Shown here: piece by piece, positions 9,561 through 19,900 of the stretch
How the letters are laid out: every line of letters starts with the position of its first letter
How positions within the stretch are numbered: the stretch's first letter is position 1
Assembly (NCBI GenBank): GCA_903928445.1
Contig: CAIYRB010000039.1
Location: forward strand, 29,798-93,797
Direction of reading: 5' to 3'
DNA: 64,000 nt
From: an uncultured Pseudomonadota bacterium
GTDB lineage: Bacteria > Bdellovibrionota_B > Oligoflexia > Oligoflexales > CAIYRB01
The notes under the pieces: model-generated
What the model saw: the letters and a program-made list of their open reading frames with translations, nothing else
Told to the model about the DNA's origin: nothing
Database searches by the model: none
Position numbers and translations under genes: made by a program

Positions 9561-9821
9561 GGGGTCAGTCACCTCCGCTAACCTGCTGAAACGACGATGG
9601 CTCCCGCAATGCCGCACCAATAAATTGCAGCCTACGAGTCAGCCATCCACGGCTCGGATCAGAACATCTGGCTGGTCCGAGTCGTCATCGTTTCGAAGGA
9701 TTGCTGGCAGTACCCGCCCCCAAACCTCGTCTAACGATGAAGTGATTTACGGCAAGCCCCGATTTCATCTGGCAACGAAGGAACTATAAAAATCAGCAAC
9801 TTACCGCGAGTGACTGACCCC
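9561..9821. repeat. REPIN/MITE-like unit bounded by inverted GGGGTCAGTCAC repeats
   Basis: The left end GGGGTCAGTCACCTCCGCTA (9561-9580) and the reverse complement of the right end, GGGGTCAGTCACTCGCGGTA (9802-9821), share 17 of 20 bases and face each other. A further copy lies at 16327 and a shorter match at 62104. The 217 bases between hold no recognised gene; a short minus-strand frame (about 9740-9650, including DEVWGRVLPAILRNDDDSDQ) looks protein-like but has no start codon. The right end supplies the last codons and stop of the gene at 9801-10751. Confidence 0.6.
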
Positions 9822-10751
9822 ACAGGTCCCTTTGCCAGAGTTCCAGCTACCACCAACGGCCTCGCTCTCGCAGATCTGTTTAGGTGACACCGATTTAGGT
9901 GACTGACACGCCTGATTCAGCCAAACCGAACCGCCGGGACAGCGGCAGCGCTTCTTCGCCAAGTCCCATTTGCCTTTGTTAAAAGCGCCCTCGCAGATAT
10001 CCTGCGACGCCAGAAGCTGCTGCACTTGACACAACTCATCGACCCAAACGCGGCCTTTCGGACACAAACAACGGACGTTGCTGGCCTCCCAGCGTCCGTT
10101 ATTCAGCGAGCTTTCGCAGCTGGCCTTCAGTGTCGACTGATCGGCGAGGACTGGGGCCACGCAGCCACCACGCGCGACATTAAACACCGTCTCGCCAGGA
10201 CAATCACATCCACCATCGTGCCAGGTGCCTTTATGCACGGCTCGCAGGCAGACATCGTCGATCATACGTCCGGCAAGCTTACGGCAGGTCGAGCCGACCA
10301 ACACCTTTCGATCAGGACAAAGGCAGTAGGCATCGTCTACCAACCAGCGGGCATGGGCCTGGGCGCAGACTTGGACGAGGCGCTCATCGGTGGCACCCTT
10401 TGCTGCGGGAGCGGCGTCTGGGGCCGGCATAGGCGGCAGGGTGGGTGCAGCGGCGATGCTCTTTTCTGCAACTGCATTGGCGCCTGCGGGCACCGCCTCC
10501 GCCTGCGCGGCCGCTGCTGGCGCCACTACGGCGACACAGCCAGTGCCATTCCAGGTCTGTGCCTCGGGGCAAAGGCATTCATTGGTCGCAGCATTCAAGG
10601 TCGCGCCACCTTGTTTACACAGACCGGCGGCGTCAGCCGCAGCCTTGTCGCCACCACTCTTGGCGGGAGGATCGTCGGTACAATCTGCTAGCGATAGCGC
10701 AAGCGCGGACCATAGACCAAGGACGACAAGCCAGCTGCGGGCATTGCGCAT
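9801..10751 (-). CDS. Lipoprotein with repeated Cys-rich CxCP modules, C-terminus cut by a repeat
   Basis: 316 residues. The signal peptide ends LSLADC (lipobox-like). After an Ala/Pro-rich linker there are five modules of about 40 residues with the pattern C-x(9-12)-W-x(5-7)-C-x-C-P-x(7-11)-C. Examples are CESSLNNGRW..CLCP..C and CEGAFNKGKW..CRCP..C. A sixth begins (CESEAVGGSWNSGKGTC) but stops with GVSHSR, residues encoded by the inverted repeat at 9801-9821. The gene therefore appears truncated by that repeat. Disulfide-rich modules suggest an exported surface protein of unknown function. AAAGGTG lies upstream of the ATG. Confidence 0.65.
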   Translation of the reverse strand: MRNARSWLVVLGLWSALALSLADCTDDPPAKSGGDKAAADAAGLCKQGGATLNAATNECLCPEAQTWNGTGCVAVVAPAAAAQAEAVPAGANAVAEKSIAAAPTLPPMPAPDAAPAAKGATDERLVQVCAQAHARWLVDDAYCLCPDRKVLVGSTCRKLAGRMIDDVCLRAVHKGTWHDGGCDCPGETVFNVARGGCVAPVLADQSTLKASCESSLNNGRWEASNVRCLCPKGRVWVDELCQVQQLLASQDICEGAFNKGKWDLAKKRCRCPGGSVWLNQACQSPKSVSPKQICESEAVGGSWNSGKGTCGVSHSR

Positions 10752-10783
10752 GGGTGTTCACCTTTGACCGTGTTGGGGATGCT

Positions 10784-11209
10784 TTAAGTATACAGCAGTT
10801 TAGTCAAAGCGTCCCATGGCAACAGCACGCAGCGTTGGCGCGATGGGTAGCGGCGAAGATCGTACAAAGCACGCACTGCCGGCAGTCCAGGAAGCTCAGG
10901 AGGAGTCTGTATCGTCGGGAAGCAAGTACGAAACTGTTCAACTCTAGCCTTTAAGTCCAAGTCTGACAGACCAGTAACCGCAGCAACTAAAATAGAAGCA
11001 CTAGCACGGCACAGCGAACAGCCAGAGCTGCTAAAGCCAAGCTGCGCCTGTCCAGCTTCAGTCCAGGCCAAGTAGACGGTGACGACGTCGCCACAAAGCT
11101 GGTTCTGGGTCGTGTAAGACAGGCAGCCCGCAGGAAGCTCACCCTGTCCAACCGGGGCCTTCGCATGTTGCAAGATGAGATCTTGATATCCGTGTTGCTC
11201 GTCGTTCAC
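10784..11209 (-). CDS. sufU: SufU/NifU-N-type Fe-S cluster assembly scaffold
   Basis: 141 residues of the SufU/IscU fold. The three conserved cysteines are present: LCGDVV, GCSLCRASASIL (where the family has GC-x-x-S/C-x-ASAS) and RCVLLPW. The family shuttles sulfur or assembles Fe-S clusters together with a SufS desulfurase. In a minus-strand group: the J-domain gene ends 26 bases upstream and the Cys-rich lipoprotein starts 32 bases downstream. No other suf genes are in this window, so whether it is a scaffold or a sulfur acceptor is open. Confidence 0.8.
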   Translation of the reverse strand: MNDEQHGYQDLILQHAKAPVGQGELPAGCLSYTTQNQLCGDVVTVYLAWTEAGQAQLGFSSSGCSLCRASASILVAAVTGLSDLDLKARVEQFRTCFPTIQTPPELPGLPAVRALYDLRRYPSRQRCVLLPWDALTKLLYT

Positions 11210-11235
11210 TGCGGCGCCTCCCCGCTTTCCGAGCC

Positions 11236-12225
11236 TCAGATACCCTGGCCTTTGTCCAAACGCGAGCTTAATTGCGCATAGGCGCTGGCCAGGGTCTTAA
11301 AGCCAAGGTCGCTACCACCCTGCAAGTCTGGATGCAGCTTCCTAGCCAACTGGAGGTAGCGCTGACGCAACACCTCGGCTGGCGGGAGTTCGTCAAAGCC
11401 CATAAACTCCAAAGCGCGAGTATCGGCAGCACTCAGCAGGGGCCGCGGGGCCACACTGCGGCGGCGGCGAAACTCCGCACGCAGCTCCTCTGCGGCTTGA
11501 TGCCTAGCCCCAGAACGCGGGGCTTTGAGCTGCTCGCGCTGCAGCTGCCAGAGCTTGGCGCTGGTTTCATGCAGCTGACTATAACAGGCCGTCAAGCGCT
11601 CTTGAGCCGCCACGATCTCACTGCGCACATTGAGTAAGAAGGCGTTCAAGGCGCGGCTCGCCAGATCGGGCGGCAGCGTGGCAGGCATTTCGTCCAGGCG
11701 CAAGGACGCGAAAGGGGCTGGCAGACACACCACTTCCTCGAGGCGAGCGTTCAGCTCAAGCAGGGTCGTCCATAAACTAGCGCCATGACCGGCAAAGGGC
11801 AGACCAGTGCAGCGCCGCTCTAGCCAGGCTGTTTCCAGGCCTTGCTGCAGCATGTCGACGTCGGCCGCGGCATAGGCGGCAAAGACCGGTTCACCGATCA
11901 AGGTAGCTTGGAAAGGTCCGGTGCTGGTCGTCGCCGGAGCGCGAAACCACGCCTGCGGTCGCTCTGGCAAGAGAATCCCCAGGCGAAAACGCAGCGTCGT
12001 CTCCAGCAGCTTGATGCGCTGGACCAGCAAGGTGACACGGTCGACCTTCGAGCCGGCGGTGGTCAAATTTTGCCGCAGGCCACGCGCGAAGGCACTTTTG
12101 CGTTCTAGCTCGTCTAGGACACTACCAAGCGAATCACCAACCGAACCATCGCAGGTGATGGCCGGCAAAAACCAGTCCCCCGCCAGGAGGTCGCTGTCGG
12201 CTGGATGGATGTTGCCTTTAGCCAT
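11236..12225 (-). CDS. Protein with C-terminal J domain
   Basis: 329 residues. Only the last ~65 are recognised: ALEFMGFDELPPAEVLRQRYLQLARKLHPDLQGGSDLGFKTLASAYAQL, a J domain with the essential HPD that stimulates DnaK. The first ~250 residues are helical and charged, with no known domain. J domains are more often N-terminal. It sits between a HAMP-like membrane protein (20-base gap) and sufU (26-base gap). A link between Fe-S assembly and Hsp70, like HscB with IscU, is a reasonable inference but not shown. Confidence 0.7.
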   Translation of the reverse strand: MAKGNIHPADSDLLAGDWFLPAITCDGSVGDSLGSVLDELERKSAFARGLRQNLTTAGSKVDRVTLLVQRIKLLETTLRFRLGILLPERPQAWFRAPATTSTGPFQATLIGEPVFAAYAAADVDMLQQGLETAWLERRCTGLPFAGHGASLWTTLLELNARLEEVVCLPAPFASLRLDEMPATLPPDLASRALNAFLLNVRSEIVAAQERLTACYSQLHETSAKLWQLQREQLKAPRSGARHQAAEELRAEFRRRRSVAPRPLLSAADTRALEFMGFDELPPAEVLRQRYLQLARKLHPDLQGGSDLGFKTLASAYAQLSSRLDKGQGI

Positions 12226-12245
12226 CTTGTCCTAGATACCGCAGC

Positions 12246-12845
12246 TTATTTCACAGCGTTGTGCGGCAAACCGCGGGTGCGTTCCATGACTTCAGACAAA
12301 TGGTTTAACTCGTCGGCCACTTCACTAAAGGCATCGCCTTTACGCAGGTGCGTGCGCACGTGGTAGCGACCCTCGGCAATGGAGCGGATGTGGCGCCGAA
12401 AGGCAAAGGTTGGCCCGACCATGCGGTGGGTGTAGAGAACGGACAAGCCAATACTCGTCATGAGATAAACGGTAAAGCTAAAGTAGATCCATAGCTGCGT
12501 CCCCTTCCAATAGTCGAGAAAGAGCTCGCGCACCTCCTCCTCGGCATCGGTGAGAAGGACGATGGAGTTCACCAGGCCGCCAAAGTTGTAGTAGATGATC
12601 AACGCCAAAGCGGTGGCAAAAAGCAGCGATAAAAGGATGAAATACAGGCCGACTTTGACCTGCAACAGTGGCTGCAGCACGAAGTTACGGACCCGCCGCT
12701 TGGCCTTCCCCGTCGGCACGGGCTTTTTAGCTGCCTCGCGTTGCTCGCGCGATAGCTCCTTGGCCCCATCTGGACGCGGCGCAGTCCGCCCTTGCCCCTG
12801 TCCCTGTCCTGCCACTTGTCCTGGCCCCGGCCCTTGGTTCGTCAC
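12246..12845 (-). CDS. Two-TM membrane protein with HAMP-like domain
   Basis: 199 residues. A Gly/Gln/Pro-rich, then basic, N-terminus precedes one membrane helix (VGLYFILLSLLFATALALIIYY) and a short loop. A second helix follows (LWIYFSFTVYLMTSIGLSVLY), then a cytoplasmic HAMP-like segment (THRMVGPTFAFRRHIRSIAEGRYHVRTHLRKGDAFSEVADELNHLSEVME). No output domain follows, so it is a stand-alone HAMP protein. The start is GTG at 12845 with GGGAGG about 8 bases upstream. First gene of the minus-strand group that continues with the J-domain and SufU genes. Confidence 0.7.
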   Translation of the reverse strand: MTNQGPGPGQVAGQGQGQGRTAPRPDGAKELSREQREAAKKPVPTGKAKRRVRNFVLQPLLQVKVGLYFILLSLLFATALALIIYYNFGGLVNSIVLLTDAEEEVRELFLDYWKGTQLWIYFSFTVYLMTSIGLSVLYTHRMVGPTFAFRRHIRSIAEGRYHVRTHLRKGDAFSEVADELNHLSEVMERTRGLPHNAVK

Positions 12846-12894
12846 CGTATCAACCTCCCGTGGGTGGGTCGCGCACGCATTTTAGCTATGATCT

Positions 12895-13920
12895 TCACTT
12901 AACATCATATGTATAAACCAGCTCACCCACCAAATTTTCAGCGACCGAAAATTGCATGTGTGACAGCTCTCGGTATAAGCACTCCGACAATTTCGGGTCA
13001 TTGATACTGCCGCCGGTGGCTTTCAGCTTGATAAACGTGCCCGTCGCCTTCGACAGCAGAAACGTGAAGCGCACGTCACCGCGCAACTCATCATTGAAGT
13101 CGAGGCGGTCACTATAGCATTTCCGCATGTTGGCATCGTAGGTGATCAACACATCGGCAACGCCCCTGGCGTAGCGGTTTTGCCGCAGCAGGTCGAGCTT
13201 GAAAAACATCGAAATTTGCCTGGTAAAGCTAATCGTGCGGCGCATTTCATGGGCGCTGCCGTAGTTGTCGGCCGCCCCTTGGAGGACTTTTTTGCCGCCA
13301 AAAGCTTCTTGTAGCATCCCCGAAAAGCCGTCAAACACCCCAGCTATCGAACTCTGACTCTTCGGGCCCGATTCTTTATAGCGACTCGGAACCATCTTAA
13401 AACCGACTCTAAGGCCATCCTTCCCCAGCGGTTGGAGCAACCATTCACCGAGGTTCGACAAACACTGCCTACGGACGATCAAAGTCGTTTTACCGCTGGG
13501 GTCTATCCAGGTCCGCTTCACGCCCGCACCATCTACCATAACAATCTGTTTTATATGGTATTTACCAGACGGCAACAGCCACACGGCGACGGCACCGCCA
13601 AAGGGCCCGGAATTGTCCGGCTTCAGGCTGATCTGGTAGGGCTTTTGCTGCAGAATGTCCTCGATGTAGACGATGATATTGGTCGTCACTGCGCGGCTAA
13701 AGCCGCTTAGCTCCAGCGCGGTGAACATACCTCCTTGCTTCTTATCGAAGTACTGCCCGTTCCACTCCACCAAGGGCTGGGCTAACTGCGGCGCCACCCC
13801 GGGGCCAGCCTGAGCCGGCTCGGGGGCTGTTAAAAACAGCCCAGCCAAAAGCAAAAAGGTCGAACAAGTCTGGAGCCATGCCTTCAGAAGGGGCCTCGCC
13901 AGGATGGGAGTTAGGTACAT
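12895..13920 (-). CDS. Secreted protein with AgmX/PglI-like C-terminal domain
   Basis: About 341 residues from the ATG at 13920; a longer frame would need a TTG. The signal peptide includes CSTFLLLAGLFLTAPEPAQA. The N-terminal half has beta-rich sequence with no known domain. The C-terminal ~90 residues (CYSDRLDFNDELRGDVRFTFLLSKATGTFIKLKATGGSINDPKLSECLYRELSHMQF) fit the AgmX/PglI or TonB-C-like pattern found in myxobacterial motility and gliding proteins, where paired Cys residues are typical. The process it serves here is unknown. It is divergent from the P5C dehydrogenase gene. Confidence 0.6.
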   Translation of the reverse strand: MYLTPILARPLLKAWLQTCSTFLLLAGLFLTAPEPAQAGPGVAPQLAQPLVEWNGQYFDKKQGGMFTALELSGFSRAVTTNIIVYIEDILQQKPYQISLKPDNSGPFGGAVAVWLLPSGKYHIKQIVMVDGAGVKRTWIDPSGKTTLIVRRQCLSNLGEWLLQPLGKDGLRVGFKMVPSRYKESGPKSQSSIAGVFDGFSGMLQEAFGGKKVLQGAADNYGSAHEMRRTISFTRQISMFFKLDLLRQNRYARGVADVLITYDANMRKCYSDRLDFNDELRGDVRFTFLLSKATGTFIKLKATGGSINDPKLSECLYRELSHMQFSVAENLVGELVYTYDVK

Positions 13921-14008
13921 CGATGTGATCTTCAACTTCCATGATACCAAAAATGGACTACAATGCGCTGCTCAGTGCCCTATTTCTTGCCCAGCCGAGG
14001 TGATCCCG

Positions 14009-15640
<1,632 letters not shown>

Positions 15641-15734
15641 CGATTGACACTGGGCGTGCCTGTGTGTTTGGATTCGCATCTAAGCAGGACAAAGTTGGCC
15701 GCATCGGCCGCAACATTACTTAGGAGAACGACCC

Positions 15735-16319
15735 ATGGCGGTTCTAGTCGGAAAAAATGCCCCAGATTTTAAAGCAGAAGCAGTCGTCAATGGCGACTTT
15801 AAGACGATCAGCCTGTCGGACTACCGCGGCAAGTATGTTTGGCTGTTCTTCTACCCGCTCGACTTCACCTTCGTCTGCCCGACGGAACTGCACGCCTTCC
15901 AAGAAAAGAGCGAGCAATTCAAAAAGTTGAACACCGAAGTGATCGGCGTCTCGGTCGACAGCAAGTTTTCGCACTTAGCTTGGCTGAACACCAAACCAGA
16001 AGACGGCGGCATCCACGGCGTCAAATATCCAGTCGTCTCGGACATCAATAAATCGATCGCTCGCGACTACGACGTTCTAGTGCCCGCCGATGGCGTTGCC
16101 CTACGCGGTGCATTCTTGATCGACAAAGCCGGCGTCGTTCGTCAGCAAACGATCAATGATCTGCCACTAGGCCGTAACATCGATGAATTTTTGCGCCTGT
16201 CCGAAGCCCTGCAGTACCATGAAGAGCACGGCGAAGTGTGCCCTGCCAACTGGAAAAAAGGCGAAAAGACGATGAAGACGACCCAAGCTGGCTTGAAAGC
16301 CTACTTCAAAAAGAGCTAG
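15735..16319 (+). CDS. ahpC: Alkyl hydroperoxide reductase/2-Cys peroxiredoxin
   Basis: 194 residues. The peroxidatic Cys is in [13 protein letters not shown] and the resolving Cys in [17 protein letters not shown], with the family C-terminus AYFKKS. It reduces H2O2 and organic peroxides in the cytoplasm and needs a reductase (AhpF, thioredoxin or similar), none of which is adjacent. AGGAG lies about 10 bases before the ATG. It appears monocistronic; a repeat unit begins 8 bases after the stop. Confidence 0.95.
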   Translation: MAVLVGKNAPDFKAEAVVNGDFKTISLSDYRGKYVWLFFYPLDFTFVCPTELHAFQEKSEQFKKLNTEVIGVSVDSKFSHLAWLNTKPEDGGIHGVKYPVVSDINKSIARDYDVLVPADGVALRGAFLIDKAGVVRQQTINDLPLGRNIDEFLRLSEALQYHEEHGEVCPANWKKGEKTMKTTQAGLKAYFKKS

Positions 16320-16326
16320 CCGGGCC

Positions 16327-16349
16327 GGGGTCAGTCACTCCCGCTAACC
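16327..16349 (+). repeat. GGGGTCAGTCAC-type REP copy
   Basis: GGGGTCAGTCACTCCCGCTA followed by ACC matches the unit ends at 9561 and 9821, with 1-2 differences over 20 bases. It lies 7 bases after the ahpC stop. Confidence 0.6.
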
Positions 16350-16443
16350 CACCGAAAGTACGTAGTTACAAACTATGTAGTCATCACCCCTCCATCCTCC
16401 GCACGCTGTGCACGCGTTTTTTCTTGCGCCTGTTACACGAGTT

Positions 16444-16505
16444 AGTTTCTGGCGCGAAAAGCGCCAGAAACTATCCTGAGCGCAACGAAGGATCTCGGCG
16501 ATTAC
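16444..16505 (+). repeat. Bipartite hairpin repeat (hairpin + ATCCT...AGGATCT module)
   Basis: The hairpin has perfect 12-bp arms and the 5-base loop GAAAA. It is followed by a conserved tail ACTATCCTGAG...ACGAAGGATCTCGGCGATTA. The same architecture recurs at 24141, and a shortened form at 59691. It may act as a terminator or mRNA-stabilising stem, but no U-tract follows. Confidence 0.55.
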
Positions 16506-16943
16506 AGCTCTGCTTCGCTCGACTCCCCAACAAGCGCTCTCGTTTCATGCTGCCTCTTCCGGCACCCCCGACTGTCGCTTGATGACTTGGCGAAGTTGGA
16601 ATCCGAGCCCACAAGCATACCCGGCGGCCAAGGTCGCCGCGTCGCTTTCGTTGGTCAGGCTCGTGCACGACGTTTGCTCCATCCGCATGACCTTGGGGAT
16701 CATTGATCTTGGCTAGGCGCTCGGATGCGAGTTTTAGTACCCGGCACCCCCCTTAACCACCTAATTATAAAGAATTTGTATGCAACATTTACGGCTCCTC
16801 AAGTTTTCTCGCAGCGCGGCCGATAACAATTATGAGAGTGGTCACCAGTACAGTTGATGCCAAGCACCTCACATGAATCCTCCTGCATTTTTTAGAGACC
16901 GTGCGCCAATCAGATCCTAAAAAAATCCTACTGGGGATGTTTC

Positions 16944-19900
16944 ATGAAACTGACGAGCCCAACCACTACGCAACCGAGCTCCCGGTGCCGCCAGAATGCG
17001 GCCGCCCATCTTGTCTCTTACGCAGCACTCAGCCTCGCCGTGCTGGCTACAGGGTGCGGCAAGATGACAACGGCCAGGGTCGAGATTGACTCCAGACGTG
17101 TCGCCGCGGCCGTCCACAGGGATGTTGCGGCGGGCGATTTGCAGCAGATGACGCTCACCCCAAGTGCGGCACAGCTTGCTTTAGGCGACCTCTTGACCTT
17201 TAGTGTCAGCGGCCTACTCGCCAATGGTGATGCCGCGCCAAACAGTGTCGCCTATCAGTTTTCCTCGTCAGCCCCCGACGTGTTGCAGCCGCAGGGCGGC
17301 AACAAGTTTGCGGCCAAGGCGCCAGGTACGGCGGTCGTCACCGCGTCTTTGAGCGGCGTATCGGCAACCGCCACTGTGATCGTCGGCACCGCAAGCTGCA
17401 CGGCACAGGCCGAGTTTACCGCAAAAGTTGAGCCTATATTGGCAGCCAAATGCATCAGCTGCCACGGCGCCGCCGGCATGACGGCAGCCCATAGCGCCCT
17501 CGCGCTAACCGCGGAAGATCGCGATCCTCAAGCCGCGCTCGCCAACTGGATTGTCAGTAAGACAAAACTGGATATCTCCGATCCGGACCATAGCCTGATC
17601 CTTGCCAAAGTGAGTGGTATCGCACCGCACGCCGGTGGCGCCTTGCTTAAGGCCAGCGACGCCGAGTATTCCACCGTCGCGACCTGGATCCGCGATGAAG
17701 CCAAGTGTCAGAATACCAACAAGCCTATTGCCATTGCGGTCACGCCGGCAGCCGCCAGCCTGGCGCCCGGTGGCAGCTTGCAGTTAGCCGTGACTGGCAA
17801 ATACCAGGACAACAGTACAGCCGGCCTAAGTAGCGGCATCATCTGGACCTTAGTCGACGCCAGCGGCGCGCCCATAAGCGCCGACACGGCTAGCATCAGT
17901 AGCGCTGGCTTGCTCAGTGTGGGCAACGCAGCCGCGACAAAAGCATTTAGCGCCCTCGCTAAGCTCGATACCTTAAGCGGTACCGCCGCGATCAGCATCG
18001 CGGCCGCTGCGGCGACGACGCTCCCGAGTACCCCGGAAGGCGGTTCCGCATGCGCCGCGGCCGCAACGTTTCAGCAAGCCGTGGAACCGGTGCTCCAAGC
18101 GAGCTGTTTGACCTGCCACGGCGCGGCGGGCTTAGCCAACGCAAAGGCTGTTTTGACCCTGGCGGGTGCCGGTGATATCACCGCGGATCGCACCGCCCTG
18201 CTGACAAAACTCAATCTGCAGAGCCCTGCCAGCAGCAACCTGTTGGCGAAAGTATCAGGTGGCATCGGCCACGGCGGCGGCAGCGTCTTGCCGCCTGCCT
18301 CGGCTGGCTACAGCACACTCAACGCCTGGGTCCAGCAGGAAGCCAGCTGTGCGAACACAGCGGTTGCTGCCACGCCGTCCAGCCCAGCGCCCGCGCCCGC
18401 GCCGGCACCAAGCCCAACGCCCCCGCAAGCAAGCAGCGCCTGCCCGTCGTTTGCCCAGTTCAAAACGGCAGTCGCCCCCATCATGACCAAGAACTGCACC
18501 GCATGCCACGCCAGCGGTGGCTCTGGTAATGGTGCGTTTCCGATGAACATTGGCACTGGCTCCGCCGCCTGCGCCGCCTTAGTTGGCACCTGGACGACGA
18601 GCAAGGGTGAAATCGACTACACCAAACAAAGCCAAAGCAAGCTCATTTTGAAACCTTTTGGTCTGGTGACACACGGCGGCGGCTTAGCCCTTACCGCGGC
18701 CCAGCAGCAAGTGTTTACCGATTTTGTGAACCAAGAAGTCTCCTGCCATACCAGCGGTCAAGGCGGCGATACAACAAACGCCACGGTGCTCTGTCAAAAG
18801 CAAGCTGTAGCGATTGCGCTATCGCCGCTGAGCCCCACTCTGAGCATCGGCGACACGCTGGCCTTGCAGGCCAATGTCAGCTATGACGACGGCAGCACGT
18901 CTACCAACCCCGGCGGCCTCACTTGGACCAGCGGCGCTCCCACGGTCGCGAGTGTCGACAGTAACGGCCAACTTAAGGCGCTTAAAGGCGGTACAACGCT
19001 AGTTAAAGCCACCCTCGGCCCCATTTCCACCACGCTCAGCGTGACCGTACGGTCGGCCAGCGCCACGCTAACCCGTGTCGACATCAGCCCAGCTGCGGCT
19101 AGCGTGGCGATCGGCCAGCAACTGGCCTACCAGCTGATGGGCACGTATTCCGACGGCAGCCGTCAGGCCATTGCCACGGCGGTCAAGTGGTCAGTGGTCA
19201 ACTCTACCCTCGCCAGCGTGACACCGACCGGACTACTCACCGCTACAGTAGCTGGCAGCACGACGCTGAACGCCGAGCCCGCCAGCTGCACCGGCATTCA
19301 AAACTGCCCAGCCACGTCGACGCTCACGGTGACCCCGTCAGTGCTAACCAGCATCAGCGTCACACCGGTTAGCCCAATCGTCCCAGTTGGCAGCACCCTA
19401 CAACTGCAGCTAAGCGGCACCAAATCCGACGGCAGCACGACCGTTCTCAGCAACGTCACCTGGACGACCAATGACGGTAGTATCATCGATCTGACTAGCG
19501 CGGGAAGCATCACGGCCCGGGGCCCAGGGTTAGCACAAGTCATCGCCGCCAGCGGATCGTTTGCGGTCACCACCAGCGTCCTGGTGATTGCCGACAGCGG
19601 CTGCTCGACGGTGCAGCAATACCAGCAAACGGTCGAGCCGATCTTGCAGAATTCCTGCCTCAGCTGCCACGGCACCGGTCTGCCCGGTAGCCCACTGTTC
19701 ACGCTCAAGGGGCCTAACCCAAGCGCCTACGAGGTGGTCGCCAACTGGACTGCTGCCCAACAAAAAGTTGACGCCGTCAGCGTCGACGCGAGCAAGATAT
19801 TGCAGATGGCCGGCAACCTCTCCAGCAACCATCCTGGCGGCACGATCTTGGCTAAGACGACCTCGACCTATAACACCCTGCGTTCCTGGGTGAGCGCCGA

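Larger units (their letters stand above)
16320..16943. other. Intergenic region with two repeat families, no gene
   Basis: This 624-base gap begins with a copy of the GGGGTCAGTCAC repeat (16327-16349). It then holds a hairpin with 12-bp perfect arms (AGTTTCTGGCGC, 16444-16455, and its complement 16461-16472). After it comes ATCCTGAGCGCAACGAAGGAT, whose ends also pair, then CTCGGCGATTA. The part after ~16740 is AT-richer (TAATTATAAAGAATTTGTATG) and probably carries the promoter of the giant lipoprotein gene, though no clear -35/-10 pair was chosen. No coding sequence was supported. Confidence 0.55.

Noticed and set aside
15644..15672. TTGACA upstream of ahpC as a promoter
   Set aside because: No acceptable -10 hexamer at 16-18 bases; not enough to call.
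18255..18509. Frames opposite the giant lipoprotein's Pro/Ala-rich linker
   Set aside because: Low-complexity shadow of the repeated GCGCCC sequence.
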